Source of the DNA: Arcobacter ellisii
GTDB lineage: Bacteria > Campylobacterota > Campylobacteria > Campylobacterales > Arcobacteraceae
Reading direction: 5' to 3'
NCBI RefSeq assembly: GCF_003544915.1
Contig: NZ_CP032097.1
Coordinates: 1,922,001-1,986,000 of the forward strand
Length of the DNA stretch: 64,000 bases
In this document: positions 9,593 to 18,164 of the stretch, piece after piece
How positions within the stretch are numbered: the stretch's first letter is position 1
Layout: every line of letters starts with the position of its first letter
Notes under the pieces: model-generated
The model's database searches: none
What the model was told of the DNA's origin: nothing
The model's input: only the letters and a program-made list of their open reading frames with translations
Translations under genes and position numbers: made by a program

Positions 9593-9624
9593 TAAAAGAT
9601 TAAGAGTTAACTCTTAATCTTTTT
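9593..9624 (-). terminator. Hairpin at the end of the AGCS symporter gene
   Basis: A near-perfect palindrome, AAAAGATTAAGAGTT followed by its reverse complement, spans the symporter stop codon at 9614. T residues flank it on the minus strand. It probably terminates or attenuates transcription into the histidine kinase gene. Confidence 0.6.
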
Positions 9625-11050
9625 TATCGTTGATATTATCAACAATCTCTTTCCATGTTTCTTTGTCAAAATTAAATTCTGTATAATCATTGTATCTAAG
9701 AACTGGAACTTTTCCTTCTTTTAACTGTCTTTCATAACCTCTAATTAATTGAAGTACTGGTTTATATAATATTGCAATAACTATCATATTGATGATTGCT
9801 AATAATCCCATAGATAAGTCAGAGAATGCGAAAATAGAACTTAAATCTTGGAATGAACCCCAAATAACAAGTAAAATACATAATGTTCTAAAAATATTAA
9901 ATACTGTTACATTTCCTTTGCTAAAGAAATTTAAACTATTTTCAGCTAAATAATAGTTATAAATCATAGATGAGAAACCAAATAAGAATAATGCAAGAGT
10001 TACAAAAACTCCACCAAATGGTCCAATATGTTCAATTAAAGCATTTTGAGTTAATAAAACCCCTTGAACACCACTAATTCCTGGAGTATAAGCACCAGAT
10101 AAAAGAATAATAAATGCTGTACAAGAACATAAAATTATTGTATCAATAAATACAGAAAAAGATTGTACTATTCCTTGTTGAACAGGATGAGCTACATAAG
10201 CAACTGCTGCAACATTTGGTGCACTTCCAAGACCTGCTTCATTTGAAAACATTCCTCTTTTTGCACCTTGAATAATAACAGCACCAATTCCTCCACCAAT
10301 TGCAGAACTTGGATTAAATGCTTCAGTTATAATCATAACGATTAAAGAAGGGATTTTATCAAGATTTAAAACTATAACAACTAAAGCAATAAGTAAATAT
10401 CCTAAAGCCATAATTGGAACAATAACCTCAGACATTCTTGCAATTCTTCTTACTCCACCAAAAATAGTAACACCAAAAACTAAAGTTAATGCTAATCCAG
10501 TTATCCAAGTTGGAAGATTAAATGAAGCTTCAAAAGAAGTTGAAATAATAAATGATTGAGTCGCATTAAAGGCAAAACCAAAAGTAAACATTAATAAAAC
10601 AGAAATAACAACACCTAACCATCTTTGTTTTAATGCTTTTGTTGCATAATATGCTGGTCCACCTCTATAAACACAAGAATCTATACCATCTTTTTCTTTA
10701 TATAATTGAGCTAAAGAACATTCAAAGAAACTTGTTGCCATTCCTACAAGAGCAATAACCCACATCCAAAAAACAGCACCTGGACCACCTAGTGTTATAG
10801 CAACTGCAACACCGGCAATATTTCCACCACCAACACGTCCAGCAACACTAAGCATTAAAGCTTGAAAAGAAGAGATATGTCCCTCTTTATCTCTAACTGT
10901 TTCTCTTAAAATATGAAACATCTTAAAAAAATATCTAAATTGTACAAATCTAGAACTAATTGTAAAAAACAATCCTAATATTGGTAGTAAATAAATTAAT
11001 ATAGAACCCCAAATCAGATCACTTAAAAATGTATTTATTTCAGCTAACAT
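9614..11050 (-). CDS. Sodium:alanine symporter family (AGCS) transporter
   Basis: A 478-residue inner-membrane protein with about 10-11 hydrophobic segments. The AGCS signatures are clear: GGGNIAGVAVAITLGGPGA in the first third and the GAKRGMFSNEAGLGSAPN loop in the middle. Family members take up alanine or glycine, sometimes glutamine, with sodium. The start ATG at 11050 has AGGAG upstream. It precedes the kinase/regulator pair and aspA, so uptake of an amino acid used by this block is likely; the exact substrate cannot be read from the sequence. Confidence 0.93.
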   Translation of the reverse strand: MLAEINTFLSDLIWGSILIYLLPILGLFFTISSRFVQFRYFFKMFHILRETVRDKEGHISSFQALMLSVAGRVGGGNIAGVAVAITLGGPGAVFWMWVIALVGMATSFFECSLAQLYKEKDGIDSCVYRGGPAYYATKALKQRWLGVVISVLLMFTFGFAFNATQSFIISTSFEASFNLPTWITGLALTLVFGVTIFGGVRRIARMSEVIVPIMALGYLLIALVVIVLNLDKIPSLIVMIITEAFNPSSAIGGGIGAVIIQGAKRGMFSNEAGLGSAPNVAAVAYVAHPVQQGIVQSFSVFIDTIILCSCTAFIILLSGAYTPGISGVQGVLLTQNALIEHIGPFGGVFVTLALFLFGFSSMIYNYYLAENSLNFFSKGNVTVFNIFRTLCILLVIWGSFQDLSSIFAFSDLSMGLLAIINMIVIAILYKPVLQLIRGYERQLKEGKVPVLRYNDYTEFNFDKETWKEIVDNINDKKD

Positions 11051-11138
11051 CTTGTCTCCTTTTTATATTAGAAAACTTTATCATTGCTAAGAGTGTTAAA
11101 AGAGGGTTTTAAATGAGAAAAAATAGACAAAAAAGATA

Positions 11139-11167
11139 AAGTTGAAATATTTATTTAATTTCAACTC
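11139..11167 (-). terminator. Intrinsic terminator after mtn
   Basis: On the minus strand AGTTGAAAT pairs with ATTTCAACT around an AT loop, followed by a T-rich stretch (TATCTTTTTT). It lies 16 nt after the mtn stop codon and closes the leftward fabD-mtn unit. Confidence 0.7.
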
Positions 11168-11182
11168 TATTTTTTTAAAATT

Positions 11183-11878
11183 TTATTTAATTAATTCTTT
11201 TACAATCTTAATTAAATAATCAGCAGAATTTTTAGCACTTGATTTTAAAAATTCATCAAAATCAAATCCTGCATCCATATCAGCAGTATCAGAAATAGCT
11301 CTTAATATAAAGAATGGAACATTTAAAGCATCACAAACAACAGCAACACTTGCACCTTCCATTTCTAAAGCATCTGCATTAAAAGTAGATTGAATAAAAT
11401 CTTTTCTTTCAGTTGAATGAACAAACTGATCTCCAGTTGCAATTGTTCCTTCAATCACTTTAAGATTATTTTCATTTGCAACTTTAATTGCAATTTCTCT
11501 TAAGCTTTTTGTAGTTTCAACAAAAACTTTTCCACCTGGAACATATCCATTTGGATGACCAAATGCTGTAATATCTAAATCATGTTGGCATAATTTGTCT
11601 GCAACAATTAAATCACCAATTTTAAGTTCAGGATTTATTCCACCTGCAACTCCAGAAAATAAAAGTGTATCGCAACCAAATTTTTCTATCATAGTTGCAG
11701 CTGTTAAACTTGCAAAAACTTTTCCAATTTTTGAATAGGCAATTACAATTTCTAAACCATTATAATTTACTTCATAATATTTATTGTTCGCAAATTCAAC
11801 AACATTTACATTTTCAAAATGAGCTAAAAGAGGTTCTATCTCCTCTTCCATTGCTCCCATAATTGCTAATTTAGTCAT
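11183..11878 (-). CDS. mtn: 5'-methylthioadenosine/S-adenosylhomocysteine nucleosidase
   Basis: Cleaves adenine from methylthioadenosine and S-adenosylhomocysteine; in Campylobacterota the same enzyme usually also splits 6-amino-6-deoxyfutalosine in menaquinone synthesis. The 231-residue protein begins KLAIMGAMEEEIEPLL (Glu12 region), carries EMEGASVA around residue 172 and SDTADMDAG near 197, the catalytic Glu and Asp segments. It overlaps the fabD end by 8 nt. The fabD-pfs order is as in Campylobacter. The futalosine role is family knowledge, not visible here. Confidence 0.94.
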   Translation of the reverse strand: MTKLAIMGAMEEEIEPLLAHFENVNVVEFANNKYYEVNYNGLEIVIAYSKIGKVFASLTAATMIEKFGCDTLLFSGVAGGINPELKIGDLIVADKLCQHDLDITAFGHPNGYVPGGKVFVETTKSLREIAIKVANENNLKVIEGTIATGDQFVHSTERKDFIQSTFNADALEMEGASVAVVCDALNVPFFILRAISDTADMDAGFDFDEFLKSSAKNSADYLIKIVKELIK

Positions 11879-12800
11879 TTAATTCACCTATTACTGTTTC
11901 TAATGTTTTCATATCAGAAACATTTAAAGTTGGTTTTTCTGTGATTTTTTTATTTAAACCTTTTAAAACTATTCCATTTCCAAATTCAATAAATAAATCA
12001 ACTTTATCTTCGCAAGCTGTAATTGATTGTTTATATTTTACTGGACTTGTAAGTTGAGAAGCTAATAATTCAATTGCTTCATCTTTTGTTGTATAAGCTT
12101 GAGTACTTACATTTGAAATCACAGGTAAAAATTCATCTTTTAAAAACTCTTGTAAATAAGGTTTTAAATTCTCAACTGCACTTTTTAATAATTCACAATG
12201 AGATGCAACTGACATATCTAAAACAATTGCTCTTTTTGCACCGGCAGATTTAAATACATCAACTAAAGATTCTAAATCAGCTTTAATACCTGCAAGTACA
12301 AGTTGACCATCTATATTGTAATTTGCTGGCCATACTTTTTTACCAAGTTCTCTTTGCTCAGCACATACTTTTTCAACTGTTGCATCATCGATTCCAACTA
12401 AAGCCATCATACCAGCATTTCCACCAGCACAAGCCTCAGTCATAAATAAACCTCTTTTATGAACTAATTCAACAGCATCTAAATAATTAATAGCACCAGC
12501 CGCAACAAGAGCTGAAAATTCTCCTAAAGAGTGACCTAAAACAAATTCAGGTGTAATATTTAATTTTTCTTTAAAAATTGCATTTGCAATAGAACTTACA
12601 AGTAAAATTGCAGGTTGAGTAAATTCAGTTTTTCCTAAATTTTCATTTTCTTCAAATAAAAGTTTTTCAAAATCAATACCTAATCTATCACTTGCTTTTG
12701 AAATCATATCTTTTGCAATTTCACTATTTTCAAAAAAATCTTTTCCCATTCCAACTGTTTGACTACCTTGTCCTGGAAATATAAAAGCAACTTTTTTCAT
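11871..12800 (-). CDS. fabD: Malonyl-CoA:ACP transacylase
   Basis: Loads malonyl groups onto acyl carrier protein for fatty acid synthesis. The 309-residue protein begins with the FPGQGSQ motif (residues 8-14), has the nucleophile elbow GHSLGE with Ser91, and the catalytic histidine in the ASHCELL segment near residue 202, a full set for FabD. Length is standard. It is followed by an 8-nt overlap with mtn and is separated from slyD by a terminator, so it has its own transcription start. Confidence 0.95.
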   Translation of the reverse strand: MKKVAFIFPGQGSQTVGMGKDFFENSEIAKDMISKASDRLGIDFEKLLFEENENLGKTEFTQPAILLVSSIANAIFKEKLNITPEFVLGHSLGEFSALVAAGAINYLDAVELVHKRGLFMTEACAGGNAGMMALVGIDDATVEKVCAEQRELGKKVWPANYNIDGQLVLAGIKADLESLVDVFKSAGAKRAIVLDMSVASHCELLKSAVENLKPYLQEFLKDEFLPVISNVSTQAYTTKDEAIELLASQLTSPVKYKQSITACEDKVDLFIEFGNGIVLKGLNKKITEKPTLNVSDMKTLETVIGELND

Positions 12801-12882
12801 TTTAAATACCTCTTTATTATATAAGTTTCAAATTTATTAAAATCATTTTTTAAAGTTAAATTTCATAACCCTAAAAAATAAT

Positions 12883-12914
12883 TTTGCCCAAATGTATAAA
12901 TACATCTGGGCAAA
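12883..12914 (-). terminator. Intrinsic terminator after slyD
   Basis: TTTGCCCA and TGGGCAAA form an 8-bp stem with a further TGTA/TACA pair inside. On the minus strand a T-rich run (ATTATTTTTT) follows. It lies 26 nt beyond the slyD stop. Confidence 0.8.
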
Positions 12915-12940
12915 GAAAAAAACTTTTTATATAAAAAAGA

Positions 12941-13516
12941 TTAGTGACAACCACAACCACCGTGAGAATGTCCGTGTCCATGGTCATGACCAGTTCCACA
13001 AGAACCTCCACCATGAGAGTGACTTCCGCCACCACAACAACCACCACCCATAGCAGCCATTCCACCAACAACACCTGTTTGAACTTCTTCATCAGTTGCA
13101 TCTCTTAAAGATAAAATAGAAACTGTAAACATTAATGTTCTACCAGCCATTGGATGATTGTAATCAATTGTTACATCAGAATCAGTAAAAGATTTAACTA
13201 CAACTTGTACAGTTTCACCATGCTCACCTGTTCCATATAATGACATACCTTCAACTAATTCAATACCAGCAAATTGCTCTTTTGGTAAAGTTTGTACAGC
13301 TTCTTCATTATATTCACCATAAGCATCTTTAGCTTCAACTAATACATCTGCTTCTTCATTTGCAGACATTTCTACTAATTTAACTTCTAAACCAGGAATA
13401 ATTTGTCCTTTTCCAGAAATAAATTCTAATGGCGCTTGACCAACATTTGAATCTAATTGTTCACCTGTTTTTGCATCTTTTAATGTATATTCTATACCTA
13501 TTACTTTATTTGACAT
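12941..13516 (-). CDS. slyD: SlyD-type FKBP peptidyl-prolyl isomerase with metal-binding tail
   Basis: 191 residues: a split FKBP domain with an inserted IF chaperone flap (about 1-145), ending in a Gly/His/Cys-rich tail from about 150 with repeated HGHGHSHGG-like runs and CC, CGC pairs. SlyD isomerises proline bonds, chaperones folding clients and in many bacteria delivers nickel to hydrogenase and urease. The tail here is well suited to binding Ni, Zn or Cu. The synteny slyD-fabD-mtn is shared with Campylobacter. A terminator follows directly. Confidence 0.94.
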   Translation of the reverse strand: MSNKVIGIEYTLKDAKTGEQLDSNVGQAPLEFISGKGQIIPGLEVKLVEMSANEEADVLVEAKDAYGEYNEEAVQTLPKEQFAGIELVEGMSLYGTGEHGETVQVVVKSFTDSDVTIDYNHPMAGRTLMFTVSILSLRDATDEEVQTGVVGGMAAMGGGCCGGGSHSHGGGSCGTGHDHGHGHSHGGCGCH

Positions 13517-13542
13517 TATTTTTCCTTATTTTATATTATATA

Positions 13543-14517
13543 TTATAACTTAGCTAAATTTTTTTTGGCTACTTTTGCTTCATTTGAATCAGGATAAAGG
13601 TCTATTAAAGTAGAGTAAAAACTTTTTGCATTATCTTTATCTTTTATATTTTCAAATGAAATAGCACTATGCAATAATAAAGTTGGCATATAAGCTGCTT
13701 TATCATTTAGAATTGCAGACTTTTTAAAATGACTTATTGCAACATCATATTTTTTTCTTATATACCACATTTCACCTAGATAATAATTACTTTCAGCAGG
13801 TTTATAATTAACTTCAACTAATTTTTCATATTTAGGTATAGCACTATCATATTTTTTTGCGTCGAAATCTTTTTTTGCTTCAGATAATAATTTTGGCTTA
13901 TCCTCAGCTGTTAAAGTTTTTTTTATTTCAGCACTACCTTCTACATCAGCAGATTTCTTTTCAGTTGTTTTTGTAGGATTTACTTGTGATGTTTTAACAC
14001 CCATTGCTTTTTTCAAGGCCTCAAACTCTTCTCTTGTAATAAACTGTTGCATGTTTTTTTCAAGTTCTGTAGAAGAAACATATTCTGAATTTATTTTATT
14101 AACTAATGTAGTTAACTTAGTAAGGGCTGTTTTCAGATTATTAACAGTTTCTGCTAATTGAGGATCTGATGATTGATTTGTAGAAGATGTGTTATTGTTA
14201 GAAGCTAAATCTGAAGATCCACCGATTTTTTGCATTAATTCATCAACTTTTCTTGAAGTTGAATTTAATTTTGCAGAATCACCTTCATATGTAGATTCTA
14301 AGCCTTCTAACCTTCTGTTAATAGACTCCACTAAAGTATTTATATCTCCAATTTTTGAAGATAAATTACTTATATTTGTCTGGTTTTTTAAAATATGTTT
14401 TTCTGATGAACTTAGTCCATAAGGACTATCAGAAGAACCACCAGCTCCATAAACCGAAACCTCTTCGGCTACGGTTAATGAAGTTACTACTAATAGAGGT
14501 AGAAGATACTTATTCAT
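13543..14517 (-). CDS. Tol-Pal associated periplasmic protein CpoB/YbgF-like
   Basis: 324 residues with a signal peptide (cleavage after about TSLTVA), a coiled coil rich in Asn, Ser and Leu heptads at about 45-180, a low-complexity Lys/Thr/Ser linker, and a C-terminal tetratricopeptide block (about 205-320) of which SNYYLGEMWYIRKKYDVA is one repeat. CpoB coordinates peptidoglycan synthesis with outer-membrane constriction through TolA and Pal. It starts 5 nt after pal, so the two are co-transcribed. Confidence 0.88.
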   Translation of the reverse strand: MNKYLLPLLVVTSLTVAEEVSVYGAGGSSDSPYGLSSSEKHILKNQTNISNLSSKIGDINTLVESINRRLEGLESTYEGDSAKLNSTSRKVDELMQKIGGSSDLASNNNTSSTNQSSDPQLAETVNNLKTALTKLTTLVNKINSEYVSSTELEKNMQQFITREEFEALKKAMGVKTSQVNPTKTTEKKSADVEGSAEIKKTLTAEDKPKLLSEAKKDFDAKKYDSAIPKYEKLVEVNYKPAESNYYLGEMWYIRKKYDVAISHFKKSAILNDKAAYMPTLLLHSAISFENIKDKDNAKSFYSTLIDLYPDSNEAKVAKKNLAKL

Positions 14518-14522
14518 CAGAA

Positions 14523-15059
14523 TTATTTACTTAATTCGTGTTCAACTCTTCTGTTTTTTGCCCAACAATCTTTAGTTTTTTCAGTACAAACTGGGTTACT
14601 TTCACCTAAAGATACTAAAGAAATGTTAGCTGAAACACCGTTTGCAACTAAAACGTCTTTAACTGAGTTAGCTCTTTTTAAACCTAATGCGTAGTTATAC
14701 TCATCAGTTCCCCATTCGTCTGTGTTACCGAATACTTTTACAGTTGTATCAGCAGTTAATGGTGATAATTTAGAAGCATTTGAAGTAGCTTTTTCTTTGT
14801 TTTCAGCAGTTAAATCGTATTTATCAAATCCGAAGTAAACGTGCTCAATTAAAACTTTTTGACCATTGATCATATACCAGTTACCGTTTCCAGCTTTTTC
14901 TAATGCAGAAAAGCTTCCATCAGCTAAATTTGTATCAGTAGCTGGAGCAACATCTGCAGTAGCACCGTTATCAACATTCATATCAACATTTTTTTCGCTA
15001 CAACCAGTAGTGAATAATAATGCTGCAACTAAAACCGAGTAAATACCTAACTTTTTCAT
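14523..15059 (-). CDS. pal: Peptidoglycan-associated lipoprotein
   Basis: An outer-membrane lipoprotein that grips peptidoglycan in the Tol-Pal system. The 178-residue precursor has a lipobox ending FTTGC (Cys20) and a C-terminal OmpA-like domain with NTDEWGTDEYNYALGLKRA, the peptidoglycan-binding helix, and NRRVEHEL at the end. Tol genes lie to the right, but a ferritin-like gene on the other strand separates pal from tolB, so pal and the cpoB-like gene need their own promoter in 15060-15207. Confidence 0.95.
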   Translation of the reverse strand: MKKLGIYSVLVAALLFTTGCSEKNVDMNVDNGATADVAPATDTNLADGSFSALEKAGNGNWYMINGQKVLIEHVYFGFDKYDLTAENKEKATSNASKLSPLTADTTVKVFGNTDEWGTDEYNYALGLKRANSVKDVLVANGVSANISLVSLGESNPVCTEKTKDCWAKNRRVEHELSK

Positions 15060-15207
15060 ATTTTTTCCTTGAAATAAAATTTCCTGAAATAATATTAAAT
15101 TGAACCTTAATTATTGTTTATATTTTAAAAATCTTATTATCAATTGTAATTTTAAATTAAGAATTTTCCTTGTAATATTAAATTTAGATCAAAATAAAGG
15201 AGAAAAA

Positions 15208-15723
15208 ATGGCTAGAATAGGCAATTCAATCATAAAAGGTATTGAAATTAATGAAATCATTAAACTTCTAAATAAAGCATATGCAGATGAGTGGTTAGCA
15301 TACTATCAGTACTTTATTGAAGCAAAAGTTGTTAAAGGTATTATGAAAGATGCTGCAATTGTTGAATTAACACAACATGCTACAGATGAATTAAGACATG
15401 CAAATATGTTAGCAGATAGAATTCTTCAACTAGGAGGAACTCCTTTACTTCATCCGAATGATTGGATAAAAAATACTAATTGTGGTTATGATGCACCAAA
15501 TAATTTTGATGTAGTTGCAATATTAAAAGATGCTATAAAAGGTGAACAATGTGCAATTAATACATATTCAACAATTGTTGAAATAACAAGAAATAAAGAT
15601 ATTGTTACATATGATATTGTAAGTCAAATATTAGCAGATGAAGTTGAACATGAAGAAGATTTACAAACTCTTCACGATGATATTACAGAATTTATTACAG
15701 ATTTAAAGAAAAACTTAAATTAA
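15208..15723 (+). CDS. Ferritin-like (bacterioferritin/Dps-like) diiron protein
   Basis: I place the start at ATG 15208 behind AAAGGAG; an upstream in-frame ATG at 15100 lacks a ribosome site and gives a non-ferritin extension. The 171-residue four-helix protein carries a complete ferroxidase ligand set in the bacterioferritin pattern: Glu28, Glu61 with His64, Glu113, and Glu145 with His148. Two cysteines (Cys92, Cys115) recall the Dps-like (DPSL, thioferritin) group. It likely stores iron or consumes peroxide with ferrous iron. It stands alone on the plus strand between pal and tolB. Confidence 0.85.
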   Translation: MARIGNSIIKGIEINEIIKLLNKAYADEWLAYYQYFIEAKVVKGIMKDAAIVELTQHATDELRHANMLADRILQLGGTPLLHPNDWIKNTNCGYDAPNNFDVVAILKDAIKGEQCAINTYSTIVEITRNKDIVTYDIVSQILADEVEHEEDLQTLHDDITEFITDLKKNLN

Positions 15724-15745
15724 AGTATGGGTAAAACCATACTTT
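15722..15745. terminator. Hairpin between convergent ferritin-like gene and tolB
   Basis: AAAGTATGG and CCATACTTT form a 9-bp stem with a GTAAAA loop, starting within the ferritin-like stop codon. The T-runs are weak on both strands. It probably serves both converging transcripts. Confidence 0.6.
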
Positions 15746-15751
15746 AAAAAA

Positions 15752-17023
15752 TTACCAATCAATAGATTGAATTCTTCCACCTGTTAAAGGGAATAGAAAT
15801 GATTTGTTATAATTTAATCTAATTATACCAACAGAACTCTCTCCTGCATATGTTTTTATAAATAATAATGTTTCACCATCAGTAGAGAATTTTGGAAATT
15901 GATTAACACCACTTGAAGTTAATCTTTTTAAACTATCTGTTTTAGTAGAAACTAAATATAAATTGAAACTTTTTCCACCTAATTCATTATCTGAATCTTT
16001 ACTACTGTAAACAATATTATTTTCATGTGCCGTAGCTGATGAATTATTATTACTATGATATACTAATCTTTCAACAGCTGTAGAGTTAATCCCTTGAGCA
16101 AAAATATTTGGATTTCCTAATCTATCAGATACGAAAACTATTCTTGAACCATTTTCAATAAACTGTCCACCAACATCAATTCCACTATATCTTGTAACTT
16201 GACTTTTTTGTCTAGTTCTTGTGTCATATAAGAAAATATCAGGTTGCCCTGTTGGAGAAGCTGTAACTAAAAGTTTAGTACCATCTTCATTTACATCTGA
16301 ACAAGCTAACATTCCATCAGAATCCATTATTATGTCTTTACTTCTGTTATAAATATTCAACTTTACTAAAGTAGGTTTTTTATAGTTGTAAGAAGTATAA
16401 TAAATTGTTTTTTGTTCTTTATCAGCCCATTTTGGGAAAATGTTTAAACCACCAGTAACAACAGTTTTTTTATAAGTTAGAGTATAATCTCCAATCATAA
16501 TATCAGCTTTACCAGCCCCTTTATATGTAGAGAAAACAACAAATTTATCCATCCATGCAATACTTGGTGCTTTGAAAAAATCATTTATTGAAATAGCAGC
16601 TTTATGAGCTAAAAATATATATCTATCTTCTTGAGAAGTAGTAAAATTTTTTTCTAAAATTAAAGCTCTTGCACCTACATTATAAAGTTTTGTCATAAGT
16701 GTAAAATCACCTGAAGCTTCTTTTTTTGCTGATATATTTAAGTATAATCCAACACCTTGATTAGACAAACTCAAAATATCAGGTATACTATCATAAGCTG
16801 TTTGACTATTAACATTTGCTATTTCAAAATGACCACTAACATTTAAGTCATCTGCTATACCTTTTTTTATCTTGTTAAGAGTTTCAACTTCCATTGTGTC
16901 AGTTGCAACTGATACTAAGATTTTAGGTACAGAATTTGCTTTTTTAATAATTTCTAAATTTGCATCAACTTCTGCAAAAACTGAACTTAATATCATTGAT
17001 ATTAACAAAAATATTCTAAACAT
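15752..17023 (-). CDS. tolB: Tol-Pal system translocation protein TolB
   Basis: A periplasmic beta-propeller that binds Pal and is pulled off by energised TolA. I choose the ATG at 17023, preceded by AAGGA and followed by a signal peptide (MFRIFLLISMILSSVFAEV); a longer reading from 17053 would overlap the upstream gene and spoil the signal. The 423-residue product has an N-terminal alpha/beta domain and repeated propeller blades of the type S..G.NP.I, for example VSDRLGNPNIF. It starts 4 nt after the TolA/TonB-like gene. Confidence 0.93.
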   Translation of the reverse strand: MFRIFLLISMILSSVFAEVDANLEIIKKANSVPKILVSVATDTMEVETLNKIKKGIADDLNVSGHFEIANVNSQTAYDSIPDILSLSNQGVGLYLNISAKKEASGDFTLMTKLYNVGARALILEKNFTTSQEDRYIFLAHKAAISINDFFKAPSIAWMDKFVVFSTYKGAGKADIMIGDYTLTYKKTVVTGGLNIFPKWADKEQKTIYYTSYNYKKPTLVKLNIYNRSKDIIMDSDGMLACSDVNEDGTKLLVTASPTGQPDIFLYDTRTRQKSQVTRYSGIDVGGQFIENGSRIVFVSDRLGNPNIFAQGINSTAVERLVYHSNNNSSATAHENNIVYSSKDSDNELGGKSFNLYLVSTKTDSLKRLTSSGVNQFPKFSTDGETLLFIKTYAGESSVGIIRLNYNKSFLFPLTGGRIQSIDW

Positions 17024-17027
17024 AATT

Positions 17028-17753
17028 TTATCCTTCTGATTTGAAATCAACATTTATTTTCACTGCTTTACCCTTTGTTGGCTTAGGATAAGCAATATTT
17101 TTTTGCTCATTTAAAAAAGCTTCTAGTGATGTATCAAAAGTACTATCACCTGATTTTTTTACGAAACTATAATCAAATCTACCTTCTAAATCAATCATAA
17201 TTAAAACAACTGCTTTAAGTCCAGAACCAACTGGTACCCAAGCAGATAACATTTCACTAATTTGTGAAAAGTATTCATCTGTTTCAACACCTTTAGCTGC
17301 ATTAGTACTTTTAGTATTGCTAGCAGTTTTTTCATCTTCTAACAATCTATCAATCTTAATATTTGAAGATTTTTTCTCTTTCTCAAATTTAGACTTAAAT
17401 CTTTTAGGATCAATTGATTTTTGAATATTATTAACTTCTTCTTTTGTAACTGTTTTAGCAGTTTCTTTAACATTTGCAAATAAAGATTTTAAATCTGGTT
17501 TTTTTTCTTGTTGAGCTGAAGTCTGTTTTTCAACAACCTCTTTTTCTTCAATGATTTTTTCAACCTTTCTTTCGACCATTTTCTTTTCTGCTTTTTCTAC
17601 TATCATATCAAGTTCAATTGAAGTTGAAGTTGGAGTAATATTAATCATATTTTGCTCTGGACTCATAATATAAAAAAGTACAGAAAAGCATAAACAGAGA
17701 TATAAAGAAAATGCAATTATACCTGAAACTATAAATGAAGAATTATTTTGCAT
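17028..17753 (-). CDS. TolA/TonB-like energy-coupling protein
   Basis: 241 residues: one N-terminal transmembrane segment (about 10-32), a charged Lys/Glu-rich periplasmic spacer, and a C-terminal TonB/TolA-type domain from about 160. Its position between tolR and tolB says it acts as TolA, linking the TolQR proton channel to TolB/Pal. The spacer is much shorter than in enterobacterial TolA (about 420 residues), as is usual in Campylobacterota, where it is often annotated TonB. The 3-nt gap to tolR implies one mRNA. Confidence 0.85.
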   Translation of the reverse strand: MQNNSSFIVSGIIAFSLYLCLCFSVLFYIMSPEQNMINITPTSTSIELDMIVEKAEKKMVERKVEKIIEEKEVVEKQTSAQQEKKPDLKSLFANVKETAKTVTKEEVNNIQKSIDPKRFKSKFEKEKKSSNIKIDRLLEDEKTASNTKSTNAAKGVETDEYFSQISEMLSAWVPVGSGLKAVVLIMIDLEGRFDYSFVKKSGDSTFDTSLEAFLNEQKNIAYPKPTKGKAVKINVDFKSEG

Positions 17754-17756
17754 TTA

Positions 17757-18164
17757 TTATCCATCTGTTACTAATGCCACTTTGAAAAAACCAGCCTCTT
17801 TTACTGATTTTAAAACAAAAATAATATCATCATATTTTAAACTTTTATCTGCACGTATATAAACGGGTGTATTTTGATCTTTACCATTTACGAATTGTAA
17901 AAAACTATCCGCAAAATTTCCTATTTCAACTTTATTTTTATTTAATGTTACGATTCTATCTTTTGTAATAATAATATCAATTTTTTGAACATCTTGTGTT
18001 TGTTGAGATCTACTTCCTGTTGGAAGTGTTATTGGCTCTTCAAATTCGATAACTGGAGCAGTTACCATAAGTATTGCTAGTAATACTAGCATAATATCTA
18101 CTAAAGGAGTAATATTCAGATCTGGTTTTTGATTAAAATCATACACTCTATTACCCTTTAGCAA
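17757..18164 (-). CDS. tolR: TolR/ExbD proton-channel subunit
   Basis: 135 residues with one transmembrane helix preceded by the family signature PDLNITPLVDIMLVLLAIL (the proton-relay Asp lies in VDIM) and a periplasmic domain of ExbD/TolR type. With TolQ it forms the inner-membrane motor powered by the proton gradient. It overlaps the end of tolQ by 14 nt. TolR and ExbD cannot be told apart by sequence alone; the tolB-pal context decides. Confidence 0.9.
   Translation of the reverse strand: MLKGNRVYDFNQKPDLNITPLVDIMLVLLAILMVTAPVIEFEEPITLPTGSRSQQTQDVQKIDIIITKDRIVTLNKNKVEIGNFADSFLQFVNGKDQNTPVYIRADKSLKYDDIIFVLKSVKEAGFFKVALVTDG

Noticed and set aside
12871-13101. Overlapping ORF of 76 residues in the slyD 3' end
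   Set aside because: It is a shifted frame of the His/Gly-rich slyD tail, with Val-rich low complexity; slyD explains the DNA.
15100-15207. Upstream in-frame extension of the ferritin-like gene
   Set aside because: It has no ribosome site; the ATG at 15208 has AAAGGAG, and the ferritin fold begins there.
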